The notes under the pieces: generated by a model | What the model was told of the DNA's origin: nothing | The model's database searches: none | The model's input: only the letters and a program-made list of their open reading frames with translations | Translations under genes and position numbers: made by a program | Shown: positions 14,154 through 22,162 of the stretch, one piece after another | Layout: the number at the start of each line of letters is the position of its first letter | Position numbering within the stretch: the stretch's first letter is position 1 | Origin: a virus | DNA length: 52,919 bases | Strand: one strand, 5' to 3' | Virus record (IMG/VR): IMGVR_UViG_3300022223_000005 | Coordinates: 1-52,919 of that record

Positions 14154-14318
14154 ATGAGCGAATTCAATAAAAAACAATACGAAGTAGCATTCCAATACAT
14201 TCACCTATGCATTGAAAAGGAAATAATTCCAGATTTGGAAATAGTAAAAAGAATAGATTATGCTACCACTGAAAATGAACTTAAATCAATTGGTAGAGAA
14301 TTGGCAAGTGAAAAATAA
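14154..14318 (+). CDS. Small hypothetical protein (54 aa)
   Basis: ATG at 14154, 11 bases after the YopX stop. Sequence MSEFNKKQYEVAFQYIHLCI then EKEIIPDLEIVKRI: a short helical hairpin. Last gene before a new promoter. No family recognised. Confidence 0.55.
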   Translation: MSEFNKKQYEVAFQYIHLCIEKEIIPDLEIVKRIDYATTENELKSIGRELASEK

Positions 14319-14340
14319 ATTAAATATCTTTAAAAAACAT

Positions 14341-14371
14341 TTACTGATTTCAGTAATTAGTTGTATATTTG
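14341..14371 (+). promoter_or_regulatory. Promoter with perfect 16-bp operator for the lipoprotein gene
   Basis: TTACTGATTTCAGTAA (14341-14356) is a perfect palindrome. Eight bases on is TATATTTG (14364-14371), the TAnnTTTG box, so the palindrome sits where a -33 contact would be. The half-site recurs at 8665-8680. A repressor could silence the lipoprotein gene and the repeat-protein gene together. Confidence 0.55.
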
Positions 14372-14427
14372 AACCAAAATAGAACATTAACAATTTGAAC
14401 GATGGCGATCATTAAACGCAAACAATC

Positions 14428-14724
14428 ATGAAAAAAATAAAAATAGCATTAGCCGCATTGATCATTTCAATATCATCTTGTAGCACTGATGATGATGCAA
14501 CAAACGAAAACCAAATGATTGACATCACACAAGATGTTGAGGGCAAAAAACTAATAACAACCGTAACAATATTAATTTTTCAATCTGATGGTTGTCGTTA
14601 TGAGTCAGAAATAGACATCAATACAAATCAATCAATATGGATTTCTGCAACTCCATATGATTGTCCAATCTATGGAGGTAATTCAGATATCGATATAATG
14701 GAAAACGATGGTAGCACTGATTAA
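14428..14724 (+). CDS. Predicted surface lipoprotein (98 aa)
   Basis: Type II signal peptide: MKKIKIALAALIISISSC with lipobox Cys18, followed by STDDDATNE. An acidic stretch just after the Cys is the Bacteroidota lipoprotein export signal that sends lipoproteins to the cell surface. The mature part is short (80 residues) with two further Cys (about residues 56 and 77), perhaps one disulfide. It has its own operator-controlled promoter, separate from the operon upstream. Phage lipoproteins often block superinfection; that role is inference. Confidence 0.7.
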   Translation: MKKIKIALAALIISISSCSTDDDATNENQMIDITQDVEGKKLITTVTILIFQSDGCRYESEIDINTNQSIWISATPYDCPIYGGNSDIDIMENDGSTD

Positions 14725-14743
14725 TTTAAGATACAAAGTAAAC

Positions 14744-15730
14744 ATGAAAACATACACAGGAAATTTAGTCATAACAAAAGAAAATTATAATAATTTTAAA
14801 GAACTTGTAGAAGTTTCTGGTTCCATCGACGTTAGGGAGAACGCAACACTGACAGCGCCTAAGTTGGAGAAGTCTGGTTACATCTACGTTATGAAGAACG
14901 CAACACTGACAGCGCCTAAGTTGGAGAAGTCTGGTTCCATCGACGTTAGGGAGAACGCAACACTGACAGCGCCTAAGTTGGAGAAGTCTGGTTACATCGA
15001 CGTTAGGGAGAACGCAACACTGACAGCGCCTAAGTTGGAGAAGTCTGGTTACATCTACGTTAGGGAGAACGCAACACTGACAGCGCCTAAGTTGGAGAAG
15101 TCTGGTTACATCTACGTTATGAAGAACGCAACACTGACAGCGCCTAAGTTGGAGAAGTCTGGTTACATCGACGTTAGGGAGAACGCAACACTGACAGCGC
15201 CTAAGTTGGAGAAGTCTGGTTACATCTACGTTATGAAGAACGCAACACTGACAGCGCCTAATTTGGAAATTAAAAGTAACGTTGCCAAGATAAACGACAA
15301 GAAATACAGAGTAATACATAACGATGGAATTGCATTCTTTGTCGAAAGAAGCAGGACAACGAAAGGTATGAATATCCATTATGGTATAATGAGTATCAGT
15401 TGTTCCGAATTAGAAATAACAAGCAAAGAGGCTTTTGTAGTGGATAAGGACGGGTTCAGTGCGCACGCAGAAACCTTGAAGGAGGCCATTGTCGAATTGA
15501 ACTTCAAAATAGTTGCAGAGAAATTAAAGAACGACCCGATACACGAAAACACATTGATTACGGACAACTACTACAGATCTGTAACTGGAGCTTGCAAATT
15601 AGGAATAAAACAATGGAGGGAACAAAACAACATAACCTCTGAGGAAATAACAGCAAAGGAATTGCTTCCAATTCTTGAAAAAACAAAAGCGTACGGACTA
15701 AACAGATTCAAAAAGCTAATTGAATTTTAA
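14744..15730 (+). CDS. Repeat protein with eight near-identical 19-residue units (328 aa)
   Basis: Start chosen at the ATG at 14744 (MKTYTGNLVITKENYNNFKE); an upstream ATG at 14708 overlaps the lipoprotein end. Residues 24-175 are eight 19-residue repeats of the type SGYIDVRENATLTAPKLEK, likely a small solenoid of beta strands. The C-terminal 150 residues are a separate non-repetitive domain (KKYRVIHNDGIAFFVERSRT, later GFSAHAETLKEAIVELNFK) similar to unknown proteins in Bacteroidota genomes and phages. Only a few residues per unit vary. Likely an adhesion or protein-binding scaffold; no signal peptide, so it acts in the cytoplasm unless released by lysis. Confidence 0.75.
   Translation: MKTYTGNLVITKENYNNFKELVEVSGSIDVRENATLTAPKLEKSGYIYVMKNATLTAPKLEKSGSIDVRENATLTAPKLEKSGYIDVRENATLTAPKLEKSGYIYVRENATLTAPKLEKSGYIYVMKNATLTAPKLEKSGYIDVRENATLTAPKLEKSGYIYVMKNATLTAPNLEIKSNVAKINDKKYRVIHNDGIAFFVERSRTTKGMNIHYGIMSISCSELEITSKEAFVVDKDGFSAHAETLKEAIVELNFKIVAEKLKNDPIHENTLITDNYYRSVTGACKLGIKQWREQNNITSEEITAKELLPILEKTKAYGLNRFKKLIEF
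14813..15268 (+). repeat. Eight 57-bp tandem repeats
   Basis: Eight 57-bp units in register with the reading frame. Inner units are identical except at four codons with two states each: TCC/TAC, GAC/TAC, AGG/ATG, GAG/AAG. Every difference changes an amino acid. The array should be prone to unequal recombination and copy-number change. Confidence 0.9.
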
Positions 15731-15761
15731 CAATTATCACGTTTTTTTTTAATTTAAAGAC

Positions 15762-15798
15762 TTGACACTACCAAAATATTTAGGTGGGGGAGTGTCAA
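15762..15798. mobile_element. Minimal IS605-like end (37 bp)
   Basis: TTGACACT at the left and AGTGTCAA at the right, with the GGTGGGGG arm of the IS at 24730-26423; the inner part is reduced to AT-rich sequence. It lies between the convergent genes ending at 15730 and 15795 and supplies the stop codon of the latter. Confidence 0.6.
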
Positions 15799-15974
15799 GG
15801 CTTTTTTAATCTATTTTCATCAAACAAATCCAAAGTAAATTCATTTAGTGAGAACTCTAATATTGATTTTGATGTTTCTAATTTTTTAATAGACTTCTTT
15901 GATTGAATTATATTTGGCTCGCATTTCTCTAAACTAATTCCGTGTATTAATGTACTGCAGTCTGTTTTAACCAT
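15795..15974 (-). CDS. Small hypothetical protein of the lysis region (59 aa)
   Basis: ATG at 15974; sequence MVKTDCSTLIHGISLEKCEP then a helical KKSIKKLETSKSILEFSL. Its TGA stop is part of the IS605-like end (complement of GTGTCAA), so the native C-terminus may have been longer. It follows the holin-like gene by 4 bases, in the same operon. Confidence 0.55.
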   Translation of the reverse strand: MVKTDCSTLIHGISLEKCEPNIIQSKKSIKKLETSKSILEFSLNEFTLDLFDENRLKKP

Positions 15975-15978
15975 TATT

Positions 15979-16485
15979 TTATTTTTTTGACTCTATTCTG
16001 TAAATGAAATTGCTTTTGTCCTTTGAGCCTTTCGAACTCCCAAAAAAATATTGAAATATTCCTGTTAGACCTGTACCAACTACAACCCCTAGAATGAAGT
16101 TTACAACGTCCCTGTTTTCCTTTGGTATTTCAACAAAGAACAATAGTATAACTACTGAAGCGGAAAACACAAATACACCAATAGCTAAGTAATAAACAAA
16201 TCTCTTGCTAAACTTATCCTCTTGCTGCAATGCCACCTTTTGCATATCCCTTGCATCGGCAATGTCCTTGTAATCCATTTCAATATGCTTGAAAAGTAGT
16301 TCTTTGTCAATAGGATCAATTGTTTTGTCTTTTTCAATCTCTATTTTCAATTCATCCAGGTTAACAGCATCCAAAGCCATATTTAATAGATGTGGTGCAA
16401 TTTTTTTACCACTTTTAGCCAACCACCTCAACGCATTTCCAACATTAGTGCCTTTGCCTCCATTTTTAATTTTCTTGTCGTTCAT
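15979..16485 (-). CDS. Holin-like membrane protein (168 aa)
   Basis: Cytoplasmic N-terminal 90 residues with a basic amphipathic start and an acidic helical part (DYKDIADARDMQKVALQQED). Two transmembrane helices follow at about 96-119 and 128-148, then the tail YFFGSSKGSKDKS. The pattern 'yFFGSS.GSk.K' after the last helix is seen in a holin family of Bacteroidota phages and prophages. It lies in a four-gene membrane cassette beside an endolysin gene, so a role in timing of lysis is likely. Confidence 0.7.
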   Translation of the reverse strand: MNDKKIKNGGKGTNVGNALRWLAKSGKKIAPHLLNMALDAVNLDELKIEIEKDKTIDPIDKELLFKHIEMDYKDIADARDMQKVALQQEDKFSKRFVYYLAIGVFVFSASVVILLFFVEIPKENRDVVNFILGVVVGTGLTGIFQYFFGSSKGSKDKSNFIYRIESKK

Positions 16486-16539
16486 AATTATGTTATTTAG
16501 TGTTATTGCTAGGTTTTACGGTTTTTCCCGTAATCGTTT

Positions 16540-16863
16540 TTAATCTGTTTTTTTTTCTAGCTGAATATCATTTTGAATTTCAAGGGCTTCCAATTCCTCT
16601 AACTTCTTTTTATTTTCAATTTTTATCGATTCGTTAAGAAGGTCCTTTTCCTTTTCTGTCTTTTTGTTCATTTTGTAGGTATGCAATCCTTTTAATATTA
16701 ATATAGCTAGACCAACTGCACCGACACCTGTGGTTATAGTACTGTCTATGTTCTCAAATATGTCGCCTTTGGTAACAAATGAGAAAATTCGAACTATACT
16801 AATACTCCAGAAACTTATCATAAACGCATCAATGGAGTCATACAAAAATTTTATTGTGTTCAT
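16540..16863 (-). CDS. Membrane protein with coiled-coil tail (107 aa)
   Basis: Two transmembrane helices (about 12-30 and 43-63) and a Lys/Glu-rich coiled coil from residue 65 to the end. Overlaps the previous gene by the ATGA quadruplet. Position in the lysis cassette suggests a second holin, antiholin or spanin-like function; no family recognised. Confidence 0.6.
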   Translation of the reverse strand: MNTIKFLYDSIDAFMISFWSISIVRIFSFVTKGDIFENIDSTITTGVGAVGLAILILKGLHTYKMNKKTEKEKDLLNESIKIENKKKLEELEALEIQNDIQLEKKTD

Positions 16864-17249
16864 CGACTCCTTTTTTTATATATTTCATAAAATACAACTA
16901 ATAAAACAGCAATAAATATCTTGACTAAACCAAATTTTTGTTTAGCAAATAAAGCTAAATGCATTATATCAAGTACAGATATAATCATGATCAATCTTGT
17001 AACCTTTTTATCTAAACCCTTATTGTAATGCATACAATATGCCAATATGAAGAAATTTATTACAATTGAATAATGGATAGCTGCAAAATCAATACGGGTA
17101 CATCTTTTAATAAATATTCCTAATTCAATTTCTTTTGGATTCTTATAAAATAATTTAGGGACCAATGATATAACATAGGTCCCTAAAATAATTCCGTTTT
17201 TTAGTTTATAATGGCCCATTTGGATCATCTGTTTCAGGTAGTTCACCAC
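16860..17249 (-). CDS. Multi-pass membrane protein of the lysis cassette (129 aa)
   Basis: Three to four hydrophobic helices (NGIILGTYVISLVPKLFY, FAAIHYSIVINFFILAYCMH, RLIMIISVLDIMHLALFA, KIFIAVLLVVFYEIYKK). The first ATG is at 17249, but the ATG at 17219 (MGHYKLKN) overlaps the upstream gene less and may be the true start. Coupled to the next gene by ATGA. Possible holin partner. Confidence 0.6.
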   Translation of the reverse strand: MVNYLKQMIQMGHYKLKNGIILGTYVISLVPKLFYKNPKEIELGIFIKRCTRIDFAAIHYSIVINFFILAYCMHYNKGLDKKVTRLIMIISVLDIMHLALFAKQKFGLVKIFIAVLLVVFYEIYKKRSR

Positions 17250-17379
17250 CTATTTCAGCTTTTCCTTCGTCTCCATCAGTGCTAGTGTCGGCATTATCTT
17301 TGTTTACTGTTTCTGCATTTTCATTTTTTGCATTTTCATTTTCTTGATTTACTGTTTTTTCGTCTTTGTTTTCTGACAT
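17206..17379 (-). CDS. Acidic low-complexity protein (57 aa)
   Basis: Sequence MSENKDEKTVNQENENAKNE, then Asp/Gly/Glu-rich to DDPNGPL. Strongly acidic and probably disordered. It lies between the endolysin gene (12-base gap) and the membrane genes. Role unknown. Confidence 0.5.
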   Translation of the reverse strand: MSENKDEKTVNQENENAKNENAETVNKDNADTSTDGDEGKAEIGGELPETDDPNGPL

Positions 17380-17391
17380 TTTATATAAAGT

Positions 17392-17826
17392 TTAATTAAT
17401 ATTCAATTCTCTAGGCCTTCTGTAATCTAATAATCTATATTTAGGGTATGACGTTATGTTTACTCTGTTAGATTGGTTTCCGCCAAGTATGTAAACGTGT
17501 TTTTCTGTTTCTTTTATAAAGAACCCCACGTGACCTTTCCAACTATTTGGTTTGTCACGCCATAATACAACAATATCTCCCTTTCTAGGGGTTTCTATTG
17601 AGTCTCCAACATTAAGCCAACTTCTAGCATTCAACTTGTTTGATGTTTCCACATTAGCTTTCATACAAACCCAATTAACAAAAGCGCTGCACCATGGAGT
17701 TTCATCATTTTGTATATTTTTGAAGCCTATTTCATTGAAAAATGAAACTACCCTTGAATTGTGTTTTGCCCCTGGAATTTCCCTTACATCATATTGATCC
17801 AAGGCTATATCAATTATTTTTTGCAT
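17392..17826 (-). CDS. Endolysin, NlpC/P60-CHAP-like peptidase (TIGR02594 type)
   Basis: 144 residues, a single catalytic domain. The segment ETPWCSAFVNWVCMKANVET gives nucleophile Cys46; WKGHVGFFI gives His99; and GGNQSNRVNI follows as in the TIGR02594 family. RKGDIVVLWR is the usual 'pGDivvf' strand. It would cut peptide bonds in host peptidoglycan at the end of infection. No signal peptide, so release depends on the holin-like genes downstream in the same operon. First gene of the lysis operon, with a TAnnTTTG box 17 bases upstream. Confidence 0.85.
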   Translation of the reverse strand: MQKIIDIALDQYDVREIPGAKHNSRVVSFFNEIGFKNIQNDETPWCSAFVNWVCMKANVETSNKLNARSWLNVGDSIETPRKGDIVVLWRDKPNSWKGHVGFFIKETEKHVYILGGNQSNRVNITSYPKYRLLDYRRPRELNIN

Positions 17827-17843
17827 ATCTATTTTTTAAGATT

Positions 17844-17851
17844 CAAATATA
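17844..17851 (-). promoter_or_regulatory. TAnnTTTG promoter of the lysis operon
   Basis: TATATTTG on the minus strand, 17 bases from the endolysin ATG at 17826, in the 95-base gap after the large fibre gene. Confidence 0.5.
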
Positions 17852-17921
17852 TATTTAAAATTAAAAAAGAAAATTAATGAATTCATTATTTAATTAATTT
17901 TCTTTCAACAAATGATTAACA

Positions 17922-20900
17922 CTATATACCCGTAACTACCCAACAAAAATCACTCACATTAGAATAACCTGTTAAATCCAATGCTGTAAACACCACTTTT
18001 GATGAAGAAAATACATTAAAGTTATTACTGCTTATATTTCCAACTGAAACATCATCAACCATAAATTTTTGTGTTGAAAAAGAATCAAATGTTACATTAG
18101 AACCACTATTAAAATTAAATACAGTGAAAGTTTCCCCCACTTGTATTTGAGAGCCAGTTGGGTTTGATGAAACTATTTCAGGTAAATCAATAGTCCCTGC
18201 ACCAACTCCGATCATATAAATTTTTCTACCACTCCACCCCACAACATCTGTTGTTGTTAATGTTGGAAATGTTGTATCGTAATGTATAGCTGATTGTATT
18301 AAAGCCCAATTTCCTTCCTCTAATACCTGTCGCCCACCTGTTCCATCTGATTCTGTTCCGACTTTAATACCATCATTTGATGTTGTAACATCTCCAAGAT
18401 GTGGAACAGCTAACCTTTTTGAATTACCTGAGCTTTCAACCGTAAATATATCGCTTCCATCAGTTGGATTTGACTCTGCTCTTAATCCAATACCTGTAGC
18501 TCTACGTTCAAAAGTATAATTGTTTTGGCTCGTATCTTCCAGTGTCAAATTTGATTTGTATAATGCCGCACCAGTAACATAAAGTGATCCATACACATCA
18601 AGAGTATTTACCGGCTCAACATCTAAACCTATAGCTAAATCACCAACAATATTACCATTACCTTTAACTTCTAAAGCTCCAAGTATATCATGGTTATTTG
18701 CCGTGGTAACTATTCCTGTGGTGCCATTTACTTCAAACATATTAAGACCAAGGCTATTTTCGATAATAAAACCTTTGTCAGAATCATTTTCAATACGAAT
18801 CCTAACAGCTTCACCACTAAAACTTCTACCATCCGAAGCTTTGGTGCTTTCTGGACCATTCGTATTACCCTGTGTAGCCCTATATAATGCCCAATTAGAG
18901 TCAGTCAAGCTATTGCTTATCCTATAGTCTAGTCCAGAGAATTTTCTAACTGACGATATGTCTCTTGCAGCCATATCCCCATCACTAAACGCAAATATAT
19001 CACCATTAACATGCAGCGCTGTTCCTACTTTTTTAACCTCGACAATATCATCGCCTATTTCTAGTATAGATGTTAATGCTGTATTATCTGGATCGTTACC
19101 AGAAAGGAACTTTATCTTTTCACCATCATTTTCATCTATAATTATAGATTTCACATAATTATTTTCTGAATTTTTAGCAGCCATCAAAACTATGTTATTA
19201 AGGTTTGATGTTCTTTGTCCTACAAATAATGGTGTTGTTCCATCCCCATTAGATATTGTTATCGGGTTTGTAATAGTTCCCCCATTAAATGATCCACCTG
19301 CATTAGCGTCTACGTAAGCTTTTATTGTTGGCGTATCAATTAAAGTTCCTGAAGCTGAATTAATATCAGTTAAAATATTAGAGGTGTCTAGAACAGAATT
19401 ACTGTTTTGAGTTATGGAATTTGGAACCCCTAAATTTCCATTGTGAAAAAATTCAAATGTGCTTATGACTGCATTTGAATCATCAAGTGCCAATAGGTCT
19501 AGTTTAGAGCCAGAACCTGCTCTTAGTTTATATGTGTTTTCATTTACTGGAGCGCCAGTGTTTTTAAATATAACGGAGCCATGCCCTGTCGTTCCATTTG
19601 TTAGTTCTAGATTTATATTGCTAGATATTTTTGGCATCTTACTTGCTAAATCCGTAGTCGTATTTGATGGCGTATTCACTATTTTGGAAAGTTGAGCATC
19701 TGTCACGTAGTTCTTATCTGTAGACGCTGCAATATCGTTAGTTGTTGCTGTAACATCAAGAACTTCATTTCCATTTTTAGTTATACTGTTAGAAGCGACA
19801 TAACTAGTCGCGGTTATAGTGCCAGAAACTTCTAATTTAGTTGCAGGGTCTTCTGTACCAATACCTACCCTGCCACCTGCTTTAATTGTTAATCTGTTTG
19901 CGACTCCTACTTGCAAAATACCTAAATCGTTGTTGTCTGTATTTCGTAAGTCAAACCTCCAAGCCCCTGTTCCGTCATTCTTTTTAAACTCCAACATTCT
20001 ATTATCAGAAGTTGGTGCCTGTAGGTTCAAAGCATTGTGAGTGCTTGTTGTTGTTCCGAATGCTGCTTGAGTGCCTAGTAAGTCACCAGTAAATGTGGCT
20101 CCAGTAAGATTTGCCTTATTAGACAACTCTGATATGGTATTAGAAGGCAGGTTGTCTACTTTATCTTTGTCTGATTGTATATAATCTAATGTAGACAATC
20201 CTTTTCCGACTACAATGTCAACTTTGTTTGATAATTCTGAATTTGTATCATTTGGCAAGTTTGAATATTTAGTGTCGCTTGCATCTAGTACATTGTTCCC
20301 ATTTTGAATTATCTGACTAGGAAATTCAGTATTTCCATTATCAGCGTGAAAAGTCCATCTATTTGTGACTACATCTGAATCACTTCTTGACTCTATATCC
20401 ATAGTGCCATCACTTCTACCAATTATTACAAAGTCTTTTTGGTCTGTTGGTGAATTACTATTTCTTATCTTCAATGTTCCGCTTCCAGTCCCAGGATTTT
20501 CTATTGTCACATTAACGCCACTTGATGATACGGGTAATTTATCAGACAATGAAGTGTTAACATTCAAAGGTAAATTACCTATTTTGGTTTGTTCTGCATC
20601 TGTGACATAATTCCTATCTGTGCTAGGTGGTATATCAGATGTAGTGGAACTTATAGATAGCTTTGAAGATAACTCTGATATGGTATTCGTTGGTGTGTTA
20701 TCCACTTTATTCTTATCCGCAGTTGTGTATTGTTCTGCAACAGAATGGTATAAAGCAGCTATTTCTGTAGCTGTCAACTGATTAACTGTATTACTACTCG
20801 TTAGTATATGTGTTTCTGCAGACCCACTATGCCAATGTATGCGTAGTTGCACCCAATCTACTCCAGAAACGGTAACTCCTGCATCATCTGTAAAGTTAAA

Positions 20901-21443
20901 TGCTGTAGAGTTAAATATAAATGTTAAATTAGGCGTGTCTGATTCAGTCCAAACCTTATTATTGTAATCTGTTAAAGTATCAAATTCAAAATTTTGAACT
21001 CCATTCACATGGGAGTCTATGTACGAAATAATTGCTTCTATTGTAGCAAGTTTATTGTTTGCATTTAACGTATTATCATTAAAAGAATTGACAATAGCAT
21101 TTATTGATGCAGTACTATTCAATAATAAATTACCATCTTGTGTTATTTTAAATAACTCATTATCATTTATATCCCCTATTTTAAAAGGAATATCTAAAAC
21201 ATCATCAATGGTTATGGATAATCCATTATTCATACTTGCAGGCTTATTCCCTGTTATTGCACTGTTATTAATAGTCAGAACATCATTTCCAATAGATGTG
21301 AGTCCATCACTGATCTTTATTTGCGTAGACCCAGTGCCGTCTTGTAATTCAAGTTCAGCCCCATCAGGAGCTTGAACTTCTGTGTTCCCAGTAGTTTCAT
21401 CTATAGAACTGCTTGGAATATTACTACTTAAAATTATTGCCAT
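17922..21443 (-). CDS. Long tail fibre protein (1173 aa)
   Basis: Low-complexity beta-rich fibre made of repeated modules. The phrase type ADKNKVDNTPTNTISELSSK or DRNYVTDAEQTKIGNLP occurs at least five times. Two copies of a larger module (TIENPGTGSGTLKIRNSN ... and ELTNGTTGHGSVIFKNTG ..., each ending ITQNSNSVLDTSN) and collagen-free FTGDLLG type stretches follow. The middle resembles phage fibre shafts that carry 'VGIGTEDPATKLEVSGTI' repeats. No C-terminal intramolecular chaperone (S74-type) is evident; the end is VSDFCWVVTGI. Probably a receptor-binding or side fibre, last of the fibre genes and adjacent to lysis. Confidence 0.75.
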   Translation of the reverse strand: MAIILSSNIPSSSIDETTGNTEVQAPDGAELELQDGTGSTQIKISDGLTSIGNDVLTINNSAITGNKPASMNNGLSITIDDVLDIPFKIGDINDNELFKITQDGNLLLNSTASINAIVNSFNDNTLNANNKLATIEAIISYIDSHVNGVQNFEFDTLTDYNNKVWTESDTPNLTFIFNSTAFNFTDDAGVTVSGVDWVQLRIHWHSGSAETHILTSSNTVNQLTATEIAALYHSVAEQYTTADKNKVDNTPTNTISELSSKLSISSTTSDIPPSTDRNYVTDAEQTKIGNLPLNVNTSLSDKLPVSSSGVNVTIENPGTGSGTLKIRNSNSPTDQKDFVIIGRSDGTMDIESRSDSDVVTNRWTFHADNGNTEFPSQIIQNGNNVLDASDTKYSNLPNDTNSELSNKVDIVVGKGLSTLDYIQSDKDKVDNLPSNTISELSNKANLTGATFTGDLLGTQAAFGTTTSTHNALNLQAPTSDNRMLEFKKNDGTGAWRFDLRNTDNNDLGILQVGVANRLTIKAGGRVGIGTEDPATKLEVSGTITATSYVASNSITKNGNEVLDVTATTNDIAASTDKNYVTDAQLSKIVNTPSNTTTDLASKMPKISSNINLELTNGTTGHGSVIFKNTGAPVNENTYKLRAGSGSKLDLLALDDSNAVISTFEFFHNGNLGVPNSITQNSNSVLDTSNILTDINSASGTLIDTPTIKAYVDANAGGSFNGGTITNPITISNGDGTTPLFVGQRTSNLNNIVLMAAKNSENNYVKSIIIDENDGEKIKFLSGNDPDNTALTSILEIGDDIVEVKKVGTALHVNGDIFAFSDGDMAARDISSVRKFSGLDYRISNSLTDSNWALYRATQGNTNGPESTKASDGRSFSGEAVRIRIENDSDKGFIIENSLGLNMFEVNGTTGIVTTANNHDILGALEVKGNGNIVGDLAIGLDVEPVNTLDVYGSLYVTGAALYKSNLTLEDTSQNNYTFERRATGIGLRAESNPTDGSDIFTVESSGNSKRLAVPHLGDVTTSNDGIKVGTESDGTGGRQVLEEGNWALIQSAIHYDTTFPTLTTTDVVGWSGRKIYMIGVGAGTIDLPEIVSSNPTGSQIQVGETFTVFNFNSGSNVTFDSFSTQKFMVDDVSVGNISSNNFNVFSSSKVVFTALDLTGYSNVSDFCWVVTGI

Positions 21444-21456
21444 AATGTTTTTATTT

Positions 21457-22131
21457 TTAAGGTCTTACACTTATTACATAATATTTCCATGTAGAACCAT
21501 TGTAATACATCTCTATAACTGCATTATTTACGTCTATCAACAATGTATCGTCAACACTGCTTTCTATACTGTCACCACTTGGTACGTCTATAGTTATAGC
21601 ATTAGTTCCGCAATTTCCAAAACTGTCATATACTAAAAAATTAGTTCCTTCAGTTGGCGAACTCGGACAGGTTATTGTGATAGCAGATGCAGTTGTGTCT
21701 ACAAATACTTTCTTATTCCCTGTTGCTGTAGTTGAAACGGAAACAGGCATAACCGTGAATCCCCCACTGTCGTCTGACAATGCCCAGTTTGATCCATTGA
21801 ATTTAATTATTTGACCTGTAGACGGACTCCCCACCTCTAATGATGTGCCGCTTAATGAGTTTACTGTGAGACCAGACGCCTGACTACCTGACACATCACC
21901 TGTAAAATTACTATCTTCATTTAGAAGTGTAGTTAATATCATTTGTCCGCTTGAGTACCTCCAACCCAATCCATCCGCATATCCAGTTGAAGGAATTGAT
22001 ATGTTTTGAACTTTTGTCACTGTGGGATTCGGTAGAGAACCAGATAAATCTCCACCTAATGTAGTATCGGTTGTAACACCGCCCTGATTTTCTAATGAAT
22101 TCGTGATTTCTTGCGCTAAATTGATTGCCAT
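21457..22131 (-). CDS. Tail fibre-like protein (224 aa)
   Basis: N-terminus NLAQEITNSLENQGGVTTDT then TLGGDLSGSLPNPTVTKVQ, the pattern seen at the start of many fibre shafts. The C-terminal third (ITCPSSPTEGTNFLVYDSFG ... VIEMYYNGSTWKYYVISV) resembles the C-terminal tips of its neighbours at 22163 and 17922. Thirteen bases upstream of the long fibre gene. Confidence 0.65.
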   Translation of the reverse strand: MAINLAQEITNSLENQGGVTTDTTLGGDLSGSLPNPTVTKVQNISIPSTGYADGLGWRYSSGQMILTTLLNEDSNFTGDVSGSQASGLTVNSLSGTSLEVGSPSTGQIIKFNGSNWALSDDSGGFTVMPVSVSTTATGNKKVFVDTTASAITITCPSSPTEGTNFLVYDSFGNCGTNAITIDVPSGDSIESSVDDTLLIDVNNAVIEMYYNGSTWKYYVISVRP

Positions 22132-22162
22132 TGTATTTTATTTATTAATTAATATTTGCATT

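Noticed and set aside
14765-15379. Long minus-strand frame rich in Cys (RRCQCCVL repeats)
   Set aside because: It is the antisense of the 57-bp repeats; a repeat whose length is a multiple of three keeps any stop-free frame open. No start context and no non-repeat support.
21382-21636. Plus-strand frames within the fibre genes (17922-32354)
   Set aside because: Composition mirrors the minus-strand coding sequence, no promoters or starts; all treated as shadows.
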